Shown: positions 1 through 8,511 of the stretch, in pieces
Layout: each line of letters opens with the position of its first letter
How positions within the stretch are numbered: position 1 is the stretch's first letter
From: an uncultured Clostridia bacterium
Lineage (GTDB): Bacteria > Bacillota > Clostridia > TANB77 > CAG-508
Assembly (NCBI GenBank): GCA_947629045.1
Contig: CANRCF010000032.1
Coordinates: 1 to 64,000 of the forward strand
Reading direction: 5' to 3'
DNA length: 64,000 bases
Program-made: the position numbers and the translations under genes
Notes under the pieces: model-generated
Told to the model about the DNA's origin: nothing
Databases searched by the model: none
Seen by the model: the letters and a program-made list of their open reading frames with translations, nothing else

Positions 1-204
1 GGTTCACCAGAAGTTCAAATAGCTCTTTTAACAGAAAGAATTAATGAATTAACAGAACATTTAAAAGTTCATGTAAAAGACAATCACTCAAGAAGAGGAC
101 TTTTAAAAATGGTAGGTTCAAGAAGAAACTTACTTAACTACCTATCAAAAAAAGATGTTCAAAGATATAGAGATATTGTTGAAAAATTAGACTTAAGAAA
201 ATAA
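1..204 (+). CDS. rpsO: 30S ribosomal protein S15 (uS15), 3' part
   Basis: The frame is open from base 1 and gives the last 67 residues of ribosomal protein uS15; the start lies before the window. The family's conserved run [16 protein letters not shown] and the ending KLDLRK are visible. The full family protein is about 88 residues, so roughly 20 are missing. uS15 binds 16S rRNA in the platform of the small subunit. It is followed by a hairpin terminator and then by pnp, the usual rpsO-pnp order in bacteria. The identification is firm; only the upstream boundary is unknown. Confidence 0.96.
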   Translation, partial: GSPEVQIALLTERINELTEHLKVHVKDNHSRRGLLKMVGSRRNLLNYLSKKDVQRYRDIVEKLDLRK

Positions 205-213
205 TTCAAATTT

Positions 214-249
214 GGACGTTTCGATTTTTTCGCAAACGTCCACTTTTGT
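214..249 (+). terminator. Hairpin terminator or attenuator after rpsO
   Basis: GGACGTTT (214-221) pairs perfectly with AAACGTCC (234-241), and the loop contains a T-run. The stem is followed by CTTTTG rather than a long T-tract, so read-through into pnp is possible. It lies 9 bases after the rpsO stop codon. Confidence 0.6.
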
Positions 250-394
250 AAATTATAAATTCTTAAAAAATATATAATTAACTCTAAGAAAATTAATTTG
301 AATTAAATAAGTCAAATAAGCAATAATAATCTTTAGAACATTAAAAATATTATTAACAATATAGAAATTAATAATATTTAATAATTAAAAAGTT

Positions 395-490
395 ATTAAA
401 CAACACTTAAAATTAGAATGTAGCTTGTATTATAAACTAATCTTGAGTTAGTTTATAATAGAGGTTACGCTAATTTTGTGTTGTATTAAT
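395..490 (+). promoter_or_regulatory. Long hairpin in the pnp leader (candidate RNase III-type control element)
   Basis: The left arm (about 395-440) and right arm (448-490) form a nearly continuous stem of about 40 base pairs closed by the loop TCTTGAG. The core TTATAAACTAA/TTAGTTTATAA is perfect. The middle GTAGCTT/GAGGTTAC pairs with G-U pairs, and the base AAAATTAG/CTAATTTT plus CAACAC/GTGTTG pairs with small bulges. In E. coli a long leader hairpin is cut by RNase III and lets PNPase repress its own mRNA; a similar role here is inference. The rest of the 205-588 gap is AT-rich, and I see no other gene or strong promoter in it. Confidence 0.6.
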
Positions 491-588
491 ATAAATTAAA
501 AAAATTGGCACTTAAAAATCATACAAAACATTTTAAAAATAATGAATTAAGTTGCTTTTTATGGCCAATAAGAAAGGAAGAAAAAAAT

Positions 589-2700
589 ATGTTTAAAATT
601 TATGAAACAGAATTAGCAGGAAGAAAATTATCAATAGAAACAGGAAAAATTGCAGAACTTGCAAATGGAAGCGTTGTAGTACGCTATGGAGAAACAGTTG
701 TTATGGTAAACGTAACAGCAGCAAAAGAACCAAAGGAAGGAATAGACTTTTTCCCATTATCAGTAGATTATGAAGAAAAACTATATGCAGTTGGAAAAAT
801 TCCAGGAAGCTTTACAAAAAGAGAAGGTAAACCTTCAGATAAAGCAATTCTAACATCAAGAGCAATAGACAGACCTTTAAGACCATTATTCCCAAAAGAT
901 TTTAGAAATGACACAGTTGTTATAGCAACAGTATTATCAGTAGAACCAGATAATAGCCCAGAAGTATGTGCTATGATTGGTGCATCAGCAGCACTTTCAA
1001 TTTCAGATATTCCATTTGGTGGACCAACAGCAGCAGTAAATGTAGGCTATGTAGATAACCAAATTGTTATAAACCCAACATTAGCTCAAAGAGAAAAAAG
1101 TAGATTAAACTTAACAGTAGCAGGAACATTAGACAAAATTACAATGATTGAAGCAGGTGCAGACGAAATACCAAATGATACAATGCTAGAAGCAATAAAA
1201 GTTGCACATGAAGAAATTAAGAAAATTTGTAACTTTATTTCTGATATTAAAGCAGAAATAGGAAAACCTAAATTTGAATATCCATCTTTTGCAACAGACC
1301 CAGAAGTATATGCAGAAATTGAAGCAAACTTTAAAGATAGAATGTACCAAGATGTACAAGCTACAGACAAAACTGTAAGAGATGAAAATATTGAAAAAAT
1401 AACTGAAGACATTAACAATTATTATACAGAAAAATATGGAGAAGAAGTAGCTACAGAAAAAGCATTAGACATTGCAAATAGTATACATGACCTAGAAAAA
1501 GCTTGTGTAAGACAAATGATATTAGAAGAACATAAACGTCCAGACGGAAGAAAAATAGATGAAATTAGACCACTTTCTTGCGAAGTAGGTGTTTTACCAA
1601 GAGTACATGGAAGTGCAATTTTCACAAGAGGTCAAACACAAGTAATGTCAGTTGTAACACTTGGAATGAAAAGTGAAGAACAAGAATTAGATGGATTAGA
1701 TGAAGAAGAATCAAAAAGATATATGCATCAATACAATTTCCCACCATATAGTGTAGGAGAAGCAAGAACATCTCGTGGACCAGGCAGAAGAGAAATAGGA
1801 CATGGAGCTTTAGCAGAAAAAGCATTAGTTCCAGTAATTCCATCAGAAGATGAATTCCCATACTCAATTCGTGTAGTATCAGAAGTACTTTCTTCAAATG
1901 GTTCAACATCACAAGCAAGTATTTGTGGAAGTACACTTGCTTTAATGGATGCAGGTGTTCCAATTAAAAAGCCAGTAGCAGGTATTTCAACAGGATTAGT
2001 TACAGATAAAAATGATCCTAATAGATACATTATGCTTACAGATATTCAAGGAATTGAAGATTTCTTTGGAGATATGGATTTCAAAGTTGGTGGAACAAAA
2101 GATGGTATTACTGCAATACAAGTAGACATTAAAATAGATGGACTAACATATGATATTATAAAAGAAGCTTTTGAAAGAACAAAAGTAGCAAGAGACTATA
2201 TTTTAGACAATGTAATGCTACCAGTTATAAATAAGCCTAGAGAAGACATTTCAAAATATGCACCAAGAATTATGATGACAACAATTAGTACAGAAAAAAT
2301 TAAAGATGTAATCGGACCTGGTGGAAAAATGATTAATAAAATCATTGATGAAACTGGCGTTAAGATTGATATATCAGATGATGGAAAAGTATGTGTATAT
2401 TCAAACGACACAGAAAGTGGCAAAAAAGCACTTGATATGATTTTAGATATAGCTAAAGTTATAGAAGCTGGAAATATTTATACAGGAAAAGTTGTTAGAA
2501 TTATGCCATTTGGAGCATTCATTGACTTAGGTGGAGGAAACGAAGGACTATTACACATTTCTAAAATTTCAAGCAAAAGAGTAGAAAAAGTAGAAGATGT
2601 ATTAAGCATTGGCGACGAAGTTACAGTAAAAGTTTCTGAAATAGATAGCCAAGGAAGAATCAATCTAAACATGAAAGACTTAGAAGCAAGAGAAGATTAA
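589..2700 (+). CDS. pnp: Polyribonucleotide nucleotidyltransferase (PNPase)
   Basis: A 3'-to-5' phosphorolytic exoribonuclease that degrades mRNA in the cytoplasm. The order is first RNase PH domain (about residues 10-140), helical linker, second RNase PH domain (about 310-530, with TSRGPGRREIGHG), KH domain with GPGGKMINKII (about 555-610) and S1 domain from IYTGKVVRIMPFGAF to the end. The ORF track starts at a TTG at 505, which adds 28 residues unlike the family. I choose ATG 589 because AAGAAAGGAAG lies just upstream and the protein then begins MFKIYETELAG and has 703 residues, the normal length. It follows rpsO, and the long leader hairpin suggests post-transcriptional control. Confidence 0.97.
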   Translation: MFKIYETELAGRKLSIETGKIAELANGSVVVRYGETVVMVNVTAAKEPKEGIDFFPLSVDYEEKLYAVGKIPGSFTKREGKPSDKAILTSRAIDRPLRPLFPKDFRNDTVVIATVLSVEPDNSPEVCAMIGASAALSISDIPFGGPTAAVNVGYVDNQIVINPTLAQREKSRLNLTVAGTLDKITMIEAGADEIPNDTMLEAIKVAHEEIKKICNFISDIKAEIGKPKFEYPSFATDPEVYAEIEANFKDRMYQDVQATDKTVRDENIEKITEDINNYYTEKYGEEVATEKALDIANSIHDLEKACVRQMILEEHKRPDGRKIDEIRPLSCEVGVLPRVHGSAIFTRGQTQVMSVVTLGMKSEEQELDGLDEEESKRYMHQYNFPPYSVGEARTSRGPGRREIGHGALAEKALVPVIPSEDEFPYSIRVVSEVLSSNGSTSQASICGSTLALMDAGVPIKKPVAGISTGLVTDKNDPNRYIMLTDIQGIEDFFGDMDFKVGGTKDGITAIQVDIKIDGLTYDIIKEAFERTKVARDYILDNVMLPVINKPREDISKYAPRIMMTTISTEKIKDVIGPGGKMINKIIDETGVKIDISDDGKVCVYSNDTESGKKALDMILDIAKVIEAGNIYTGKVVRIMPFGAFIDLGGGNEGLLHISKISSKRVEKVEDVLSIGDEVTVKVSEIDSQGRINLNMKDLEARED

Positions 2701-2733
2701 TTAAATCTAAAATTAATTTTTGAATTTAATTAA

Positions 2734-2873
2734 GCTTAAAAATATTATCGTTTGTAGCACCGCGTAGCGTTCAAACGAAGCTACGAAGTAGCGAAGTGCG
2801 CTTGGAGCAACCTACAATCTATTATATTTGAAGGTTGCGACAACAAGGTGCAAAAACTATAATATTTTTAAGC
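2734..2873 (+). repeat. Structured intergenic element with 15-bp terminal inverted repeats
   Basis: GCTTAAAAATATTAT (2734-2748) and its exact reverse complement (2859-2873) bound a segment visibly richer in GC than its surroundings. Inside, GCACC/GGTGC (2757-2761/2847-2851) extends the closing stem. Two hairpins sit within it: CGTAGC/GCTACG (2763-2768/2780-2785) and GCAACCT/AGGTTGC (2807-2813/2832-2838). The shape is a closed multi-branch junction, as in a small structured RNA or a MITE-like repeat. CGAAG also recurs three times at short intervals (2776-2796). Part of the core resembles the loop of the inverted repeat at 62482-62549. I do not recognise a named family. Confidence 0.5.
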
Positions 2874-2932
2874 AATAATAAATTTAAGCAATAATAAAAA
2901 TTATTAAAATTTTATTAATTATATTATAAAAG

Positions 2933-2961
2933 TTGCAAAAAAAAATTTAACATAGTATAAT
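2933..2961 (+). promoter_or_regulatory. Sigma-A promoter for the membrane GT2
   Basis: TTGCAA (2933-2938) and TATAAT (2956-2961) are separated by exactly 17 bases. They lie 35 bases before the start codon at 2997, which has its own AGAAAGGA ribosome site. Confidence 0.75.
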
Positions 2962-2996
2962 AGATGTTGTTAGAAAATTAGAAAGGATTAACAAAA

Positions 2997-4247
2997 ATGG
3001 AATATTTATATATCATACAACAAGCATTAGTATGGATTATAACAATATTCTGGTTTTATCAAATAGCAATTAGTGTTTGTTCACTAGTGAAGTTAAAAGA
3101 TAAACCATTATTAGTAAATAAAAATCATCGTTTTATGGCAATTATTCCAGCACATAATGAAGAAGCAGTAGTTACAGATTTAATAGAGAGTTTGAAAAAA
3201 CAAGATTATCCAAAAGAATTACTAGATATTTATGTAATAGCTGATAATTGCACAGATAATACAGCCTTTGTTGCAAGAAATGCTGGTGCAATTGTGTATG
3301 AAAGATTTGATCCAGAAAAGAAAACAAAAGGTTATGCACTAAACTGGTTTTTAGAGCAAAAAATAGCAGAGGATGCACCATATGATGCTTTTTGTATATT
3401 TGATGCAGATAATATAGTAGATAAAAACTTTATAAAAGAAATGAATAAAAAACTTTGTCAAGGTGAAGAGGTAGTTCAAGGCTATAGAGATATTAAAAAT
3501 CCTACAGATAATTGGATTACAGCAGGCTATACAATATTCTATTGGACAATGAATAGATTTTATCACCTAGCAAGATATAATATAGGCTTATCACCATTAA
3601 TTAACGGAACTGGATTTATGGTTAAATTTGATGTTATAAAGCCAGATGGCTGGAAAACAAAAACTTTAACAGAAGATATTGAATTTTCATTAACAAGAAT
3701 TATTAAAGGTAAAAAATTAGGATGGGCAACAGATGCAATAGTATATGATGAACAACCATTAGGCTTTAAACAAAGTTGGAAACAAAGAACAAGATGGACA
3801 GTTGGTCATATTCAGTGCATGAAGGAATATACAAAACCATTATTACTAGCAGTAAAAGAGCATAAAACAATTATGAATTTTGATGGATTCTTATATATTA
3901 TAGGAAGTATTCCTATGTTTGTAGCTACAATTTTCTTACTATTATTAAATTTCGTAATGTATGCAGGCGAAGGAATGTCAAGCTTAGACTTATTTATTAA
4001 TGTATTAAGATATTTAATACCAACATTCTTATTGCCGATATTTACAGCATTAGTGATTATGATACTAGATAGAAAACCAATAAAACCTATGATAAAGGGT
4101 TTACTATGTTATCCATTATTTTTAGGTTCATGGCTTTTGATAAACTTTAAATGTTTATTTAAACGTGACACATCGTGGGATAAAATTGAACACGTTAGAA
4201 GAATTACAGTTCAAGAAATACCACAAGCTGAAAAAATTAAAAATTAA
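2997..4247 (+). CDS. Membrane glycosyltransferase family 2 (BcsA/hyaluronan-synthase-like)
   Basis: A 416-residue inverting glycosyltransferase that likely transfers sugar from a nucleotide donor at the inner face of the membrane. An N-terminal membrane segment (about 5-28) is followed by the GT-A domain with IIPAHNEEAVV, ADNCTDNT and the metal-binding FDADN. It also has TEDIE and the QRTRW (QxxRW) motif typical of processive enzymes, then three membrane segments (about 300-395). The ATG at 2997 has AGAAAGGA about 8 bases upstream and its own promoter. It is separated from pnp by a structured element, so it is probably a single-gene unit. The product polymer is not predictable; a role in cell-surface glycan is inferred. 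Confidence 0.85.
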   Translation: MEYLYIIQQALVWIITIFWFYQIAISVCSLVKLKDKPLLVNKNHRFMAIIPAHNEEAVVTDLIESLKKQDYPKELLDIYVIADNCTDNTAFVARNAGAIVYERFDPEKKTKGYALNWFLEQKIAEDAPYDAFCIFDADNIVDKNFIKEMNKKLCQGEEVVQGYRDIKNPTDNWITAGYTIFYWTMNRFYHLARYNIGLSPLINGTGFMVKFDVIKPDGWKTKTLTEDIEFSLTRIIKGKKLGWATDAIVYDEQPLGFKQSWKQRTRWTVGHIQCMKEYTKPLLLAVKEHKTIMNFDGFLYIIGSIPMFVATIFLLLLNFVMYAGEGMSSLDLFINVLRYLIPTFLLPIFTALVIMILDRKPIKPMIKGLLCYPLFLGSWLLINFKCLFKRDTSWDKIEHVRRITVQEIPQAEKIKN

Positions 4248-4271
4248 ACATTAAACATTAAACATTAAACA
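4244..4271 (+). repeat. Four tandem TTAAACA heptamers over the GT2 stop codon
   Basis: TTAAACA occurs four times head to tail, and the first copy contains the TAA stop codon of the GT2 gene. Copy-number change would leave the protein intact. It may be a slippage product with no function. Confidence 0.8.
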
Positions 4272-4331
4272 TTATGAAAATAACTCTACCAAATATTAAT
4301 AATAAATATTATAGGTAGGCATTAAAAAAGG

Positions 4332-4361
4332 ATGGGAGGGCAAAAAAGCTTTCCCATTTTT
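4332..4361 (+). terminator. Rho-independent terminator after the GT2 gene
   Basis: ATGGGAGGGC and GCTTTCCCAT form a 10-bp stem with two G-U pairs and the loop AAAAAA, followed at once by TTTTTAAT. A weaker hairpin (CTACC...GGTAG, 4287-4318) precedes it. Confidence 0.8.
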
Positions 4362-4449
4362 AATATAAAGTATTTATAAAAATAATAATGTTAAAAAATT
4401 AAGTATTATAATGATGATTAAAATGTCGAAAAAAGGGGAAAATAGAAAT

Positions 4450-5118
4450 ATGGAAAGATGGAAAAAAATTATGATAATATTAGTTGTTTTAGTAGTTATA
4501 ACTTTAATTTTAATATTAGGAATAAATTTCTTTGTAATATTTAGTAGCAAAGAAAACATCATTTCACGAGAAGATGCAAAAAAATTAGAAAATGTAGATT
4601 GCATTCTTATTCTTGGTGCAGGAATTTGGGGAGATAGTCCAAGTCCAATGCTAGAAGATAGACTATTAGAAGGAATTGCTTTATATGAGGAGGACGCATC
4701 TCCTAAAATAATTATGAGTGGAGATCATGGCAGAGAAGAATATGATGAAGTAAATGTAATGAAGGATTTTGCCATTGAAAAAGGAATAAAATCAGAAGAT
4801 ATTTTTATGGATCATGCAGGATTTTCAACTTATGAAAGTATATATAGGGCAAGAGATATTTTTGGCGTAAAAAAGATGATAATAGTAACGCAACAATATC
4901 ATCTATACAGAGCATTATATATAGCTAAAAGTTTAGGAGTAGAGGCATACGGCGTACCTTCTGACCCACGACAATATTCAGGACAAGTATTCCGTGAAAT
5001 AAGAGAAGTTTTAGCAAGAGATAAAGAATGGCTTAATTGCATAATAAAACCACTACCAACATATTTAGGTGAAACAATTTCAGTAAGTGGTAGTGGAGAT
5101 GTTACTAATGATAAGTAA
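4450..5118 (+). CDS. SanA/ElyC/YdcF-like membrane protein (DUF218)
   Basis: A 222-residue protein with one N-terminal membrane segment (about 5-28) and a DUF218 domain outside the membrane. Family features are ILILGAGIWGDSPSPMLEDR near residue 54, IIMSGDHG, YDEVNVMKDFAI and TQQYHLYRALYIA. E. coli relatives (SanA, ElyC) affect envelope integrity and lipid-carrier use, but the reaction is not established. The ORF track starts at 4411; I prefer ATG 4450 because AAAAGGGGAA lies about 9 bases before it and 4411 has no ribosome site. It is convergent with the next gene, ending 4 bases from it. An envelope role fits the surrounding glycan genes. Confidence 0.85.
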   Translation: MERWKKIMIILVVLVVITLILILGINFFVIFSSKENIISREDAKKLENVDCILILGAGIWGDSPSPMLEDRLLEGIALYEEDASPKIIMSGDHGREEYDEVNVMKDFAIEKGIKSEDIFMDHAGFSTYESIYRARDIFGVKKMIIVTQQYHLYRALYIAKSLGVEAYGVPSDPRQYSGQVFREIREVLARDKEWLNCIIKPLPTYLGETISVSGSGDVTNDK

Positions 5119-5122
5119 TAAT

Positions 5123-6652
5123 TTAATAAATTACCAAATGGTCGCCAAACTTTTCATAGGTATAATTAGTAATATCAATAGAAGAATTATTAAGTTCAGA
5201 TTCTGAAATGATAAAGGCTTCATCTTCTTTTTTTCTTCTAAGCCTATCAAAAAATCTAAATTTATTTTCAATATGCTCAGAAGAGGTACCATCTAACATA
5301 TCTTGAAATCTAATATATATATCAGAAGAAGGGTTGTAATACACAGCCTTTTTTTCAAGTGTTATATTTGCATAATGAACTGCATCTATAACTTTTCTTG
5401 CAAAACATCCTGACATATCAATTTTATTAGTATAAAATCCATAAAGATAAATTGTAAAGCTAACAAATAATAGTAAGTAAACAGTAACAGCAACATATTT
5501 AATAATTTTTCCTATTTTAACAGTAGAGCAAATGGCATAAATTCCATAAAAGCTAAAAAATAAAGTAGGAAACCAAATAATATTTAATCTATTTATGTTA
5601 GCATCTTTTATAATAAGTCCAAGTAAAAAGCCTAAAATAAGCCAAACACTCATAAAGAATGTACCAATATTTCTTTTATCTTTATGTTTGATGAGATGGA
5701 AAATGGCAATAAAGAAAAATATAAGAGATATATGGTAAACAGTTCCAAAAGGTTTGGTACTATTCCATTCTAAGCCATCATATTGCAAGAAAAATACCTT
5801 ACACGTACTTTTGAAATTTTCCAGCAAAGTTTTCCCGATATTATCAGAAAAGAAAATCATATCATCAGTTCTAACAGAATTTTCAAAGTATTGAATAGTG
5901 ATAGGACCTAAATGAATATCAGTGTCAATTTTTAAAGCATTTATAACATACATAGCAAAAATTGGCCCACTAACTAAGAAATAAATAATAATGCAAATAA
6001 TAAGCTCTTTTATTTTTACTTGTTTTTTTACTAATAAATAAATAGCACAAATTAATAAGAAAAATGGAACTACATAAACAGAAACACCATATGTGTACAT
6101 AGTAAGCGCAAAGAAAACCATTGAAATATAAAGCATCCATTTTTTATCAGATATTCCACGATATAAGAAATATACAGAAAATAGCATAAAATGTGGAAAC
6201 ATATTACAATCAATAGACCAAATAGATTGTAAAAAGTGCCATGGGCAGATGCTAACAAAAGCCATTGCAAAAAGTGCAAGTTTTTTATTATTAAATATTC
6301 TTTTAAATAAATCATAAAATACAATAATTGAAAGAATACTAACTAAAAGCATTGGAAGCCTTACACTAATCATTGAAGTTCCAAATATTTTAAAGAAAAA
6401 TGCCATAAAATAGAAAAGCATTACACTTTGACCGGCAAATCCCCAAGCTTCTAAGTAAACAGGAAAGCTTGTGCCGTACATATCAACACCGCTATCAGCC
6501 ATATATTTAGCGTTGATTGCTGTCATTGCTTCATCAACATTTACTTGTGAAATGCCATAAGGCCATGAGTATATTCTAACGCCAATAGCTACAAGAAGTA
6601 TTATTATAAATAAAATTTTGTGTATCTTATTTTCATCTAAATTTAACTTCAT
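5123..6652 (-). CDS. GT-C membrane glycosyltransferase (PMT/ArnT-like, family 39 type)
   Basis: A 509-residue protein with about ten membrane segments. It begins with a hydrophobic helix and then the periplasm-facing acidic pair in QVNVDEAMTA, the usual catalytic site of GT-C enzymes. Such enzymes use polyprenyl-phosphate sugars as donors and act outside the membrane. The C-terminal 90 residues are soluble. The start ATG 6652 has GAGGGGGA just upstream. It is on the minus strand, convergent with the SanA-like gene and divergent from the next two GT-C genes. Acceptor and donor are unknown. It is less similar to the tandem GT-C pair than they are to each other. Confidence 0.75.
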   Translation of the reverse strand: MKLNLDENKIHKILFIIILLVAIGVRIYSWPYGISQVNVDEAMTAINAKYMADSGVDMYGTSFPVYLEAWGFAGQSVMLFYFMAFFFKIFGTSMISVRLPMLLVSILSIIVFYDLFKRIFNNKKLALFAMAFVSICPWHFLQSIWSIDCNMFPHFMLFSVYFLYRGISDKKWMLYISMVFFALTMYTYGVSVYVVPFFLLICAIYLLVKKQVKIKELIICIIIYFLVSGPIFAMYVINALKIDTDIHLGPITIQYFENSVRTDDMIFFSDNIGKTLLENFKSTCKVFFLQYDGLEWNSTKPFGTVYHISLIFFFIAIFHLIKHKDKRNIGTFFMSVWLILGFLLGLIIKDANINRLNIIWFPTLFFSFYGIYAICSTVKIGKIIKYVAVTVYLLLFVSFTIYLYGFYTNKIDMSGCFARKVIDAVHYANITLEKKAVYYNPSSDIYIRFQDMLDGTSSEHIENKFRFFDRLRRKKEDEAFIISESELNNSSIDITNYTYEKFGDHLVIY

Positions 6653-6854
6653 AAAAAATCCCCCTCAAATTTTATTTTCTAAATAATATCATAATTGTTT
6701 TAAAAAAGATATATATAAAATAGAAATAAATATAAAATGTAAAGTAAAAAAGCATTCAAACATATAGGTATTTCAAACTATATATTTTAAAAATAAATGT
6801 GACATATGTTTAACTAACATACATTTTTATACATAGAAAAAATAAATTTAGCTA

Positions 6855-6883
6855 TTGAGAAACATATGTTATTATGATAAAAT
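6855..6883 (+). promoter_or_regulatory. Likely promoter for the GT-C pair
   Basis: TTGAGA (6855-6860) and TAAAAT (6878-6883) are 17 bases apart and lie 75 bases before the ATG at 6958. The divergent gap 6653-6957 is otherwise very AT-rich. It holds the minus-strand ribosome site for the 5123-6652 gene and the palindromic word ACATATGT near 6803 and in the spacer here, but no other gene that I can support. Confidence 0.55.
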
Positions 6884-6957
6884 GTAGCTGAAAAAAGTTT
6901 ATAGGTAAAATCTTATAAAAAACCTAAATATACTATGTAAAAGGAACAAGTTAGAAG

Positions 6958-8427
6958 ATGAAGAAAATAAACTTAAAATACATACACATTTTAATTTTAG
7001 TAGTAGGAATAATATTTATATCATTATCAATATTCCACACAAATATGTGGTTTGACGAAAGCTATTCAGTTGCAATAGTAAGGCACTCTTTTGCTGATAT
7101 ATGGAAAATGAGCGGAAATGATGTGCATCCACCATTTTATTATTTCTGTTTACATATATTGTATTTAATATTCGGAAACAACCTAATAGCATATAGAGTA
7201 TTTTCAGCAGTTACAATTGCTCTTTTAGGGGTACTTGGCTACACACATATTAGAAAAGATTTTGGAGAAAAAACTGGAATATTATTTACATTTCTATCAT
7301 TGTTCTTACCGGTGTCAGCACAATATGCTGGTGAAATTAGAATGTATTCACTCGGAATGTTACTTGGAGCAATTATGGCAATATATGCTTATAGAATTTA
7401 TCAAGGAAAAATCACAAAAACTACATATATTTTCTTTGGTTTAAGTAGCCTTCTTGTTTCATATACACACTACTATGGACTAATGTTAGCAGGAGTTATT
7501 AATTTACTTCTTTTCATATTTTTATGCAAAAATGTAAAAACAAGGAAGCAAGACTTAATAAAATTTACAGTAATTGCAATTATACAAGTAGCCTTATATA
7601 TTCCATGGCTTGTATATTTTGTAAAACAAATTGGTGTAGTATCTACTGGATTTTGGACTACTTTATCATTTCCAGATACAATATATGACATATTAACAAC
7701 ACAATTTAGAGGTAATTTAAAAATATATCCTATCATATTATGTACAGCATTTTATGCATATTTGATATTTCTTGTATCAAGAACCAAAAAAGAAGAAAGA
7801 AATTTAGCCTTATTAAGTTGTTACATATATTTAGGTATAATCTTAATTGCATTACTAATATCAATGGTTATGCATACTGTAATTTTAGTATATAGATATT
7901 TAATAATATTAACAGGACTTCTTATATTTGCAATTTCGTTTTTTATGTCAAAGGACCAAAAAGTATGGAGAATACTTGCAGTATGTGGAATTATTTTAAT
8001 AGTATCTATTATTAGTAATATTAAAGCTATAAATGAAAGTTATGCACCATCAAATAGAGATTGGATAGCATATATGGAAGAAAATTTACAAGATGGAGAT
8101 ATCATTTTATACACTAATGCTATAAATGGCGGTGTTGTTACTACTGATCTTTCTAATAAATTAAATATAAAAACTTATTATTGGAATGAAGATAAATGGA
8201 ACGTAGAACAATCCTACAAAATTTATGAACCATATATGGAAATTAAAAGTACATTAGAGGAAATAATAGAAAATTATAAAGGAAGAATTTGGCTTATAGA
8301 AAATTATAATGATAATAGCCTAAGAGAAAAGATAGAACAAAAATATAGTATAAATAAAATAGATGAGCATGTATTTAAAATTCCATATAAAGATTATACA
8401 TATACAATAGAATTAATTGAAAAATAA
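6958..8427 (+). CDS. GT-C membrane glycosyltransferase, first tandem paralogue
   Basis: A 489-residue protein with about ten membrane segments. The first loop carries MWFDESYSVAIVRH, the acidic catalytic motif of GT-C enzymes, followed by GNDVHPPFYY, a pattern seen in family-39-like proteins. The last 120 residues form a soluble domain with YMEENLQDGDIILY. It probably transfers a sugar from a lipid-phosphate donor on the outer face. The next gene is a clear paralogue (same WFDE, DVHP, HIRKDFG, EIRMY and THYYG blocks), 84 bases downstream, so this is a tandem duplication. AAGGAAC lies before the ATG. Substrates are not predictable. Confidence 0.78.
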   Translation: MKKINLKYIHILILVVGIIFISLSIFHTNMWFDESYSVAIVRHSFADIWKMSGNDVHPPFYYFCLHILYLIFGNNLIAYRVFSAVTIALLGVLGYTHIRKDFGEKTGILFTFLSLFLPVSAQYAGEIRMYSLGMLLGAIMAIYAYRIYQGKITKTTYIFFGLSSLLVSYTHYYGLMLAGVINLLLFIFLCKNVKTRKQDLIKFTVIAIIQVALYIPWLVYFVKQIGVVSTGFWTTLSFPDTIYDILTTQFRGNLKIYPIILCTAFYAYLIFLVSRTKKEERNLALLSCYIYLGIILIALLISMVMHTVILVYRYLIILTGLLIFAISFFMSKDQKVWRILAVCGIILIVSIISNIKAINESYAPSNRDWIAYMEENLQDGDIILYTNAINGGVVTTDLSNKLNIKTYYWNEDKWNVEQSYKIYEPYMEIKSTLEEIIENYKGRIWLIENYNDNSLREKIEQKYSINKIDEHVFKIPYKDYTYTIELIEK

Positions 8428-8511
8428 TAAATATAATTAAGAAACAAATAAAAATGAACGATAAAACATAAAGTTAAAAAAATATAATTAACACAAAAAT
8501 AGGAGAAAAGA

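Noticed and set aside
505-588. TTG start of the pnp ORF in the track
   Set aside because: The extra 28 residues do not resemble PNPase, and ATG 589 has a ribosome site and gives normal length.
1622-1963. Minus-strand ORFs across pnp (1086-2672)
   Set aside because: Out-of-frame shadows of a conserved gene without ribosome sites.
4424-4430. Single Spo0A-like boxes at 4424, 25754, 48219 and 52424
   Set aside because: A few copies of a 7-base word are expected by chance here; only the phased pair at 11860/11881 was kept as a finding.
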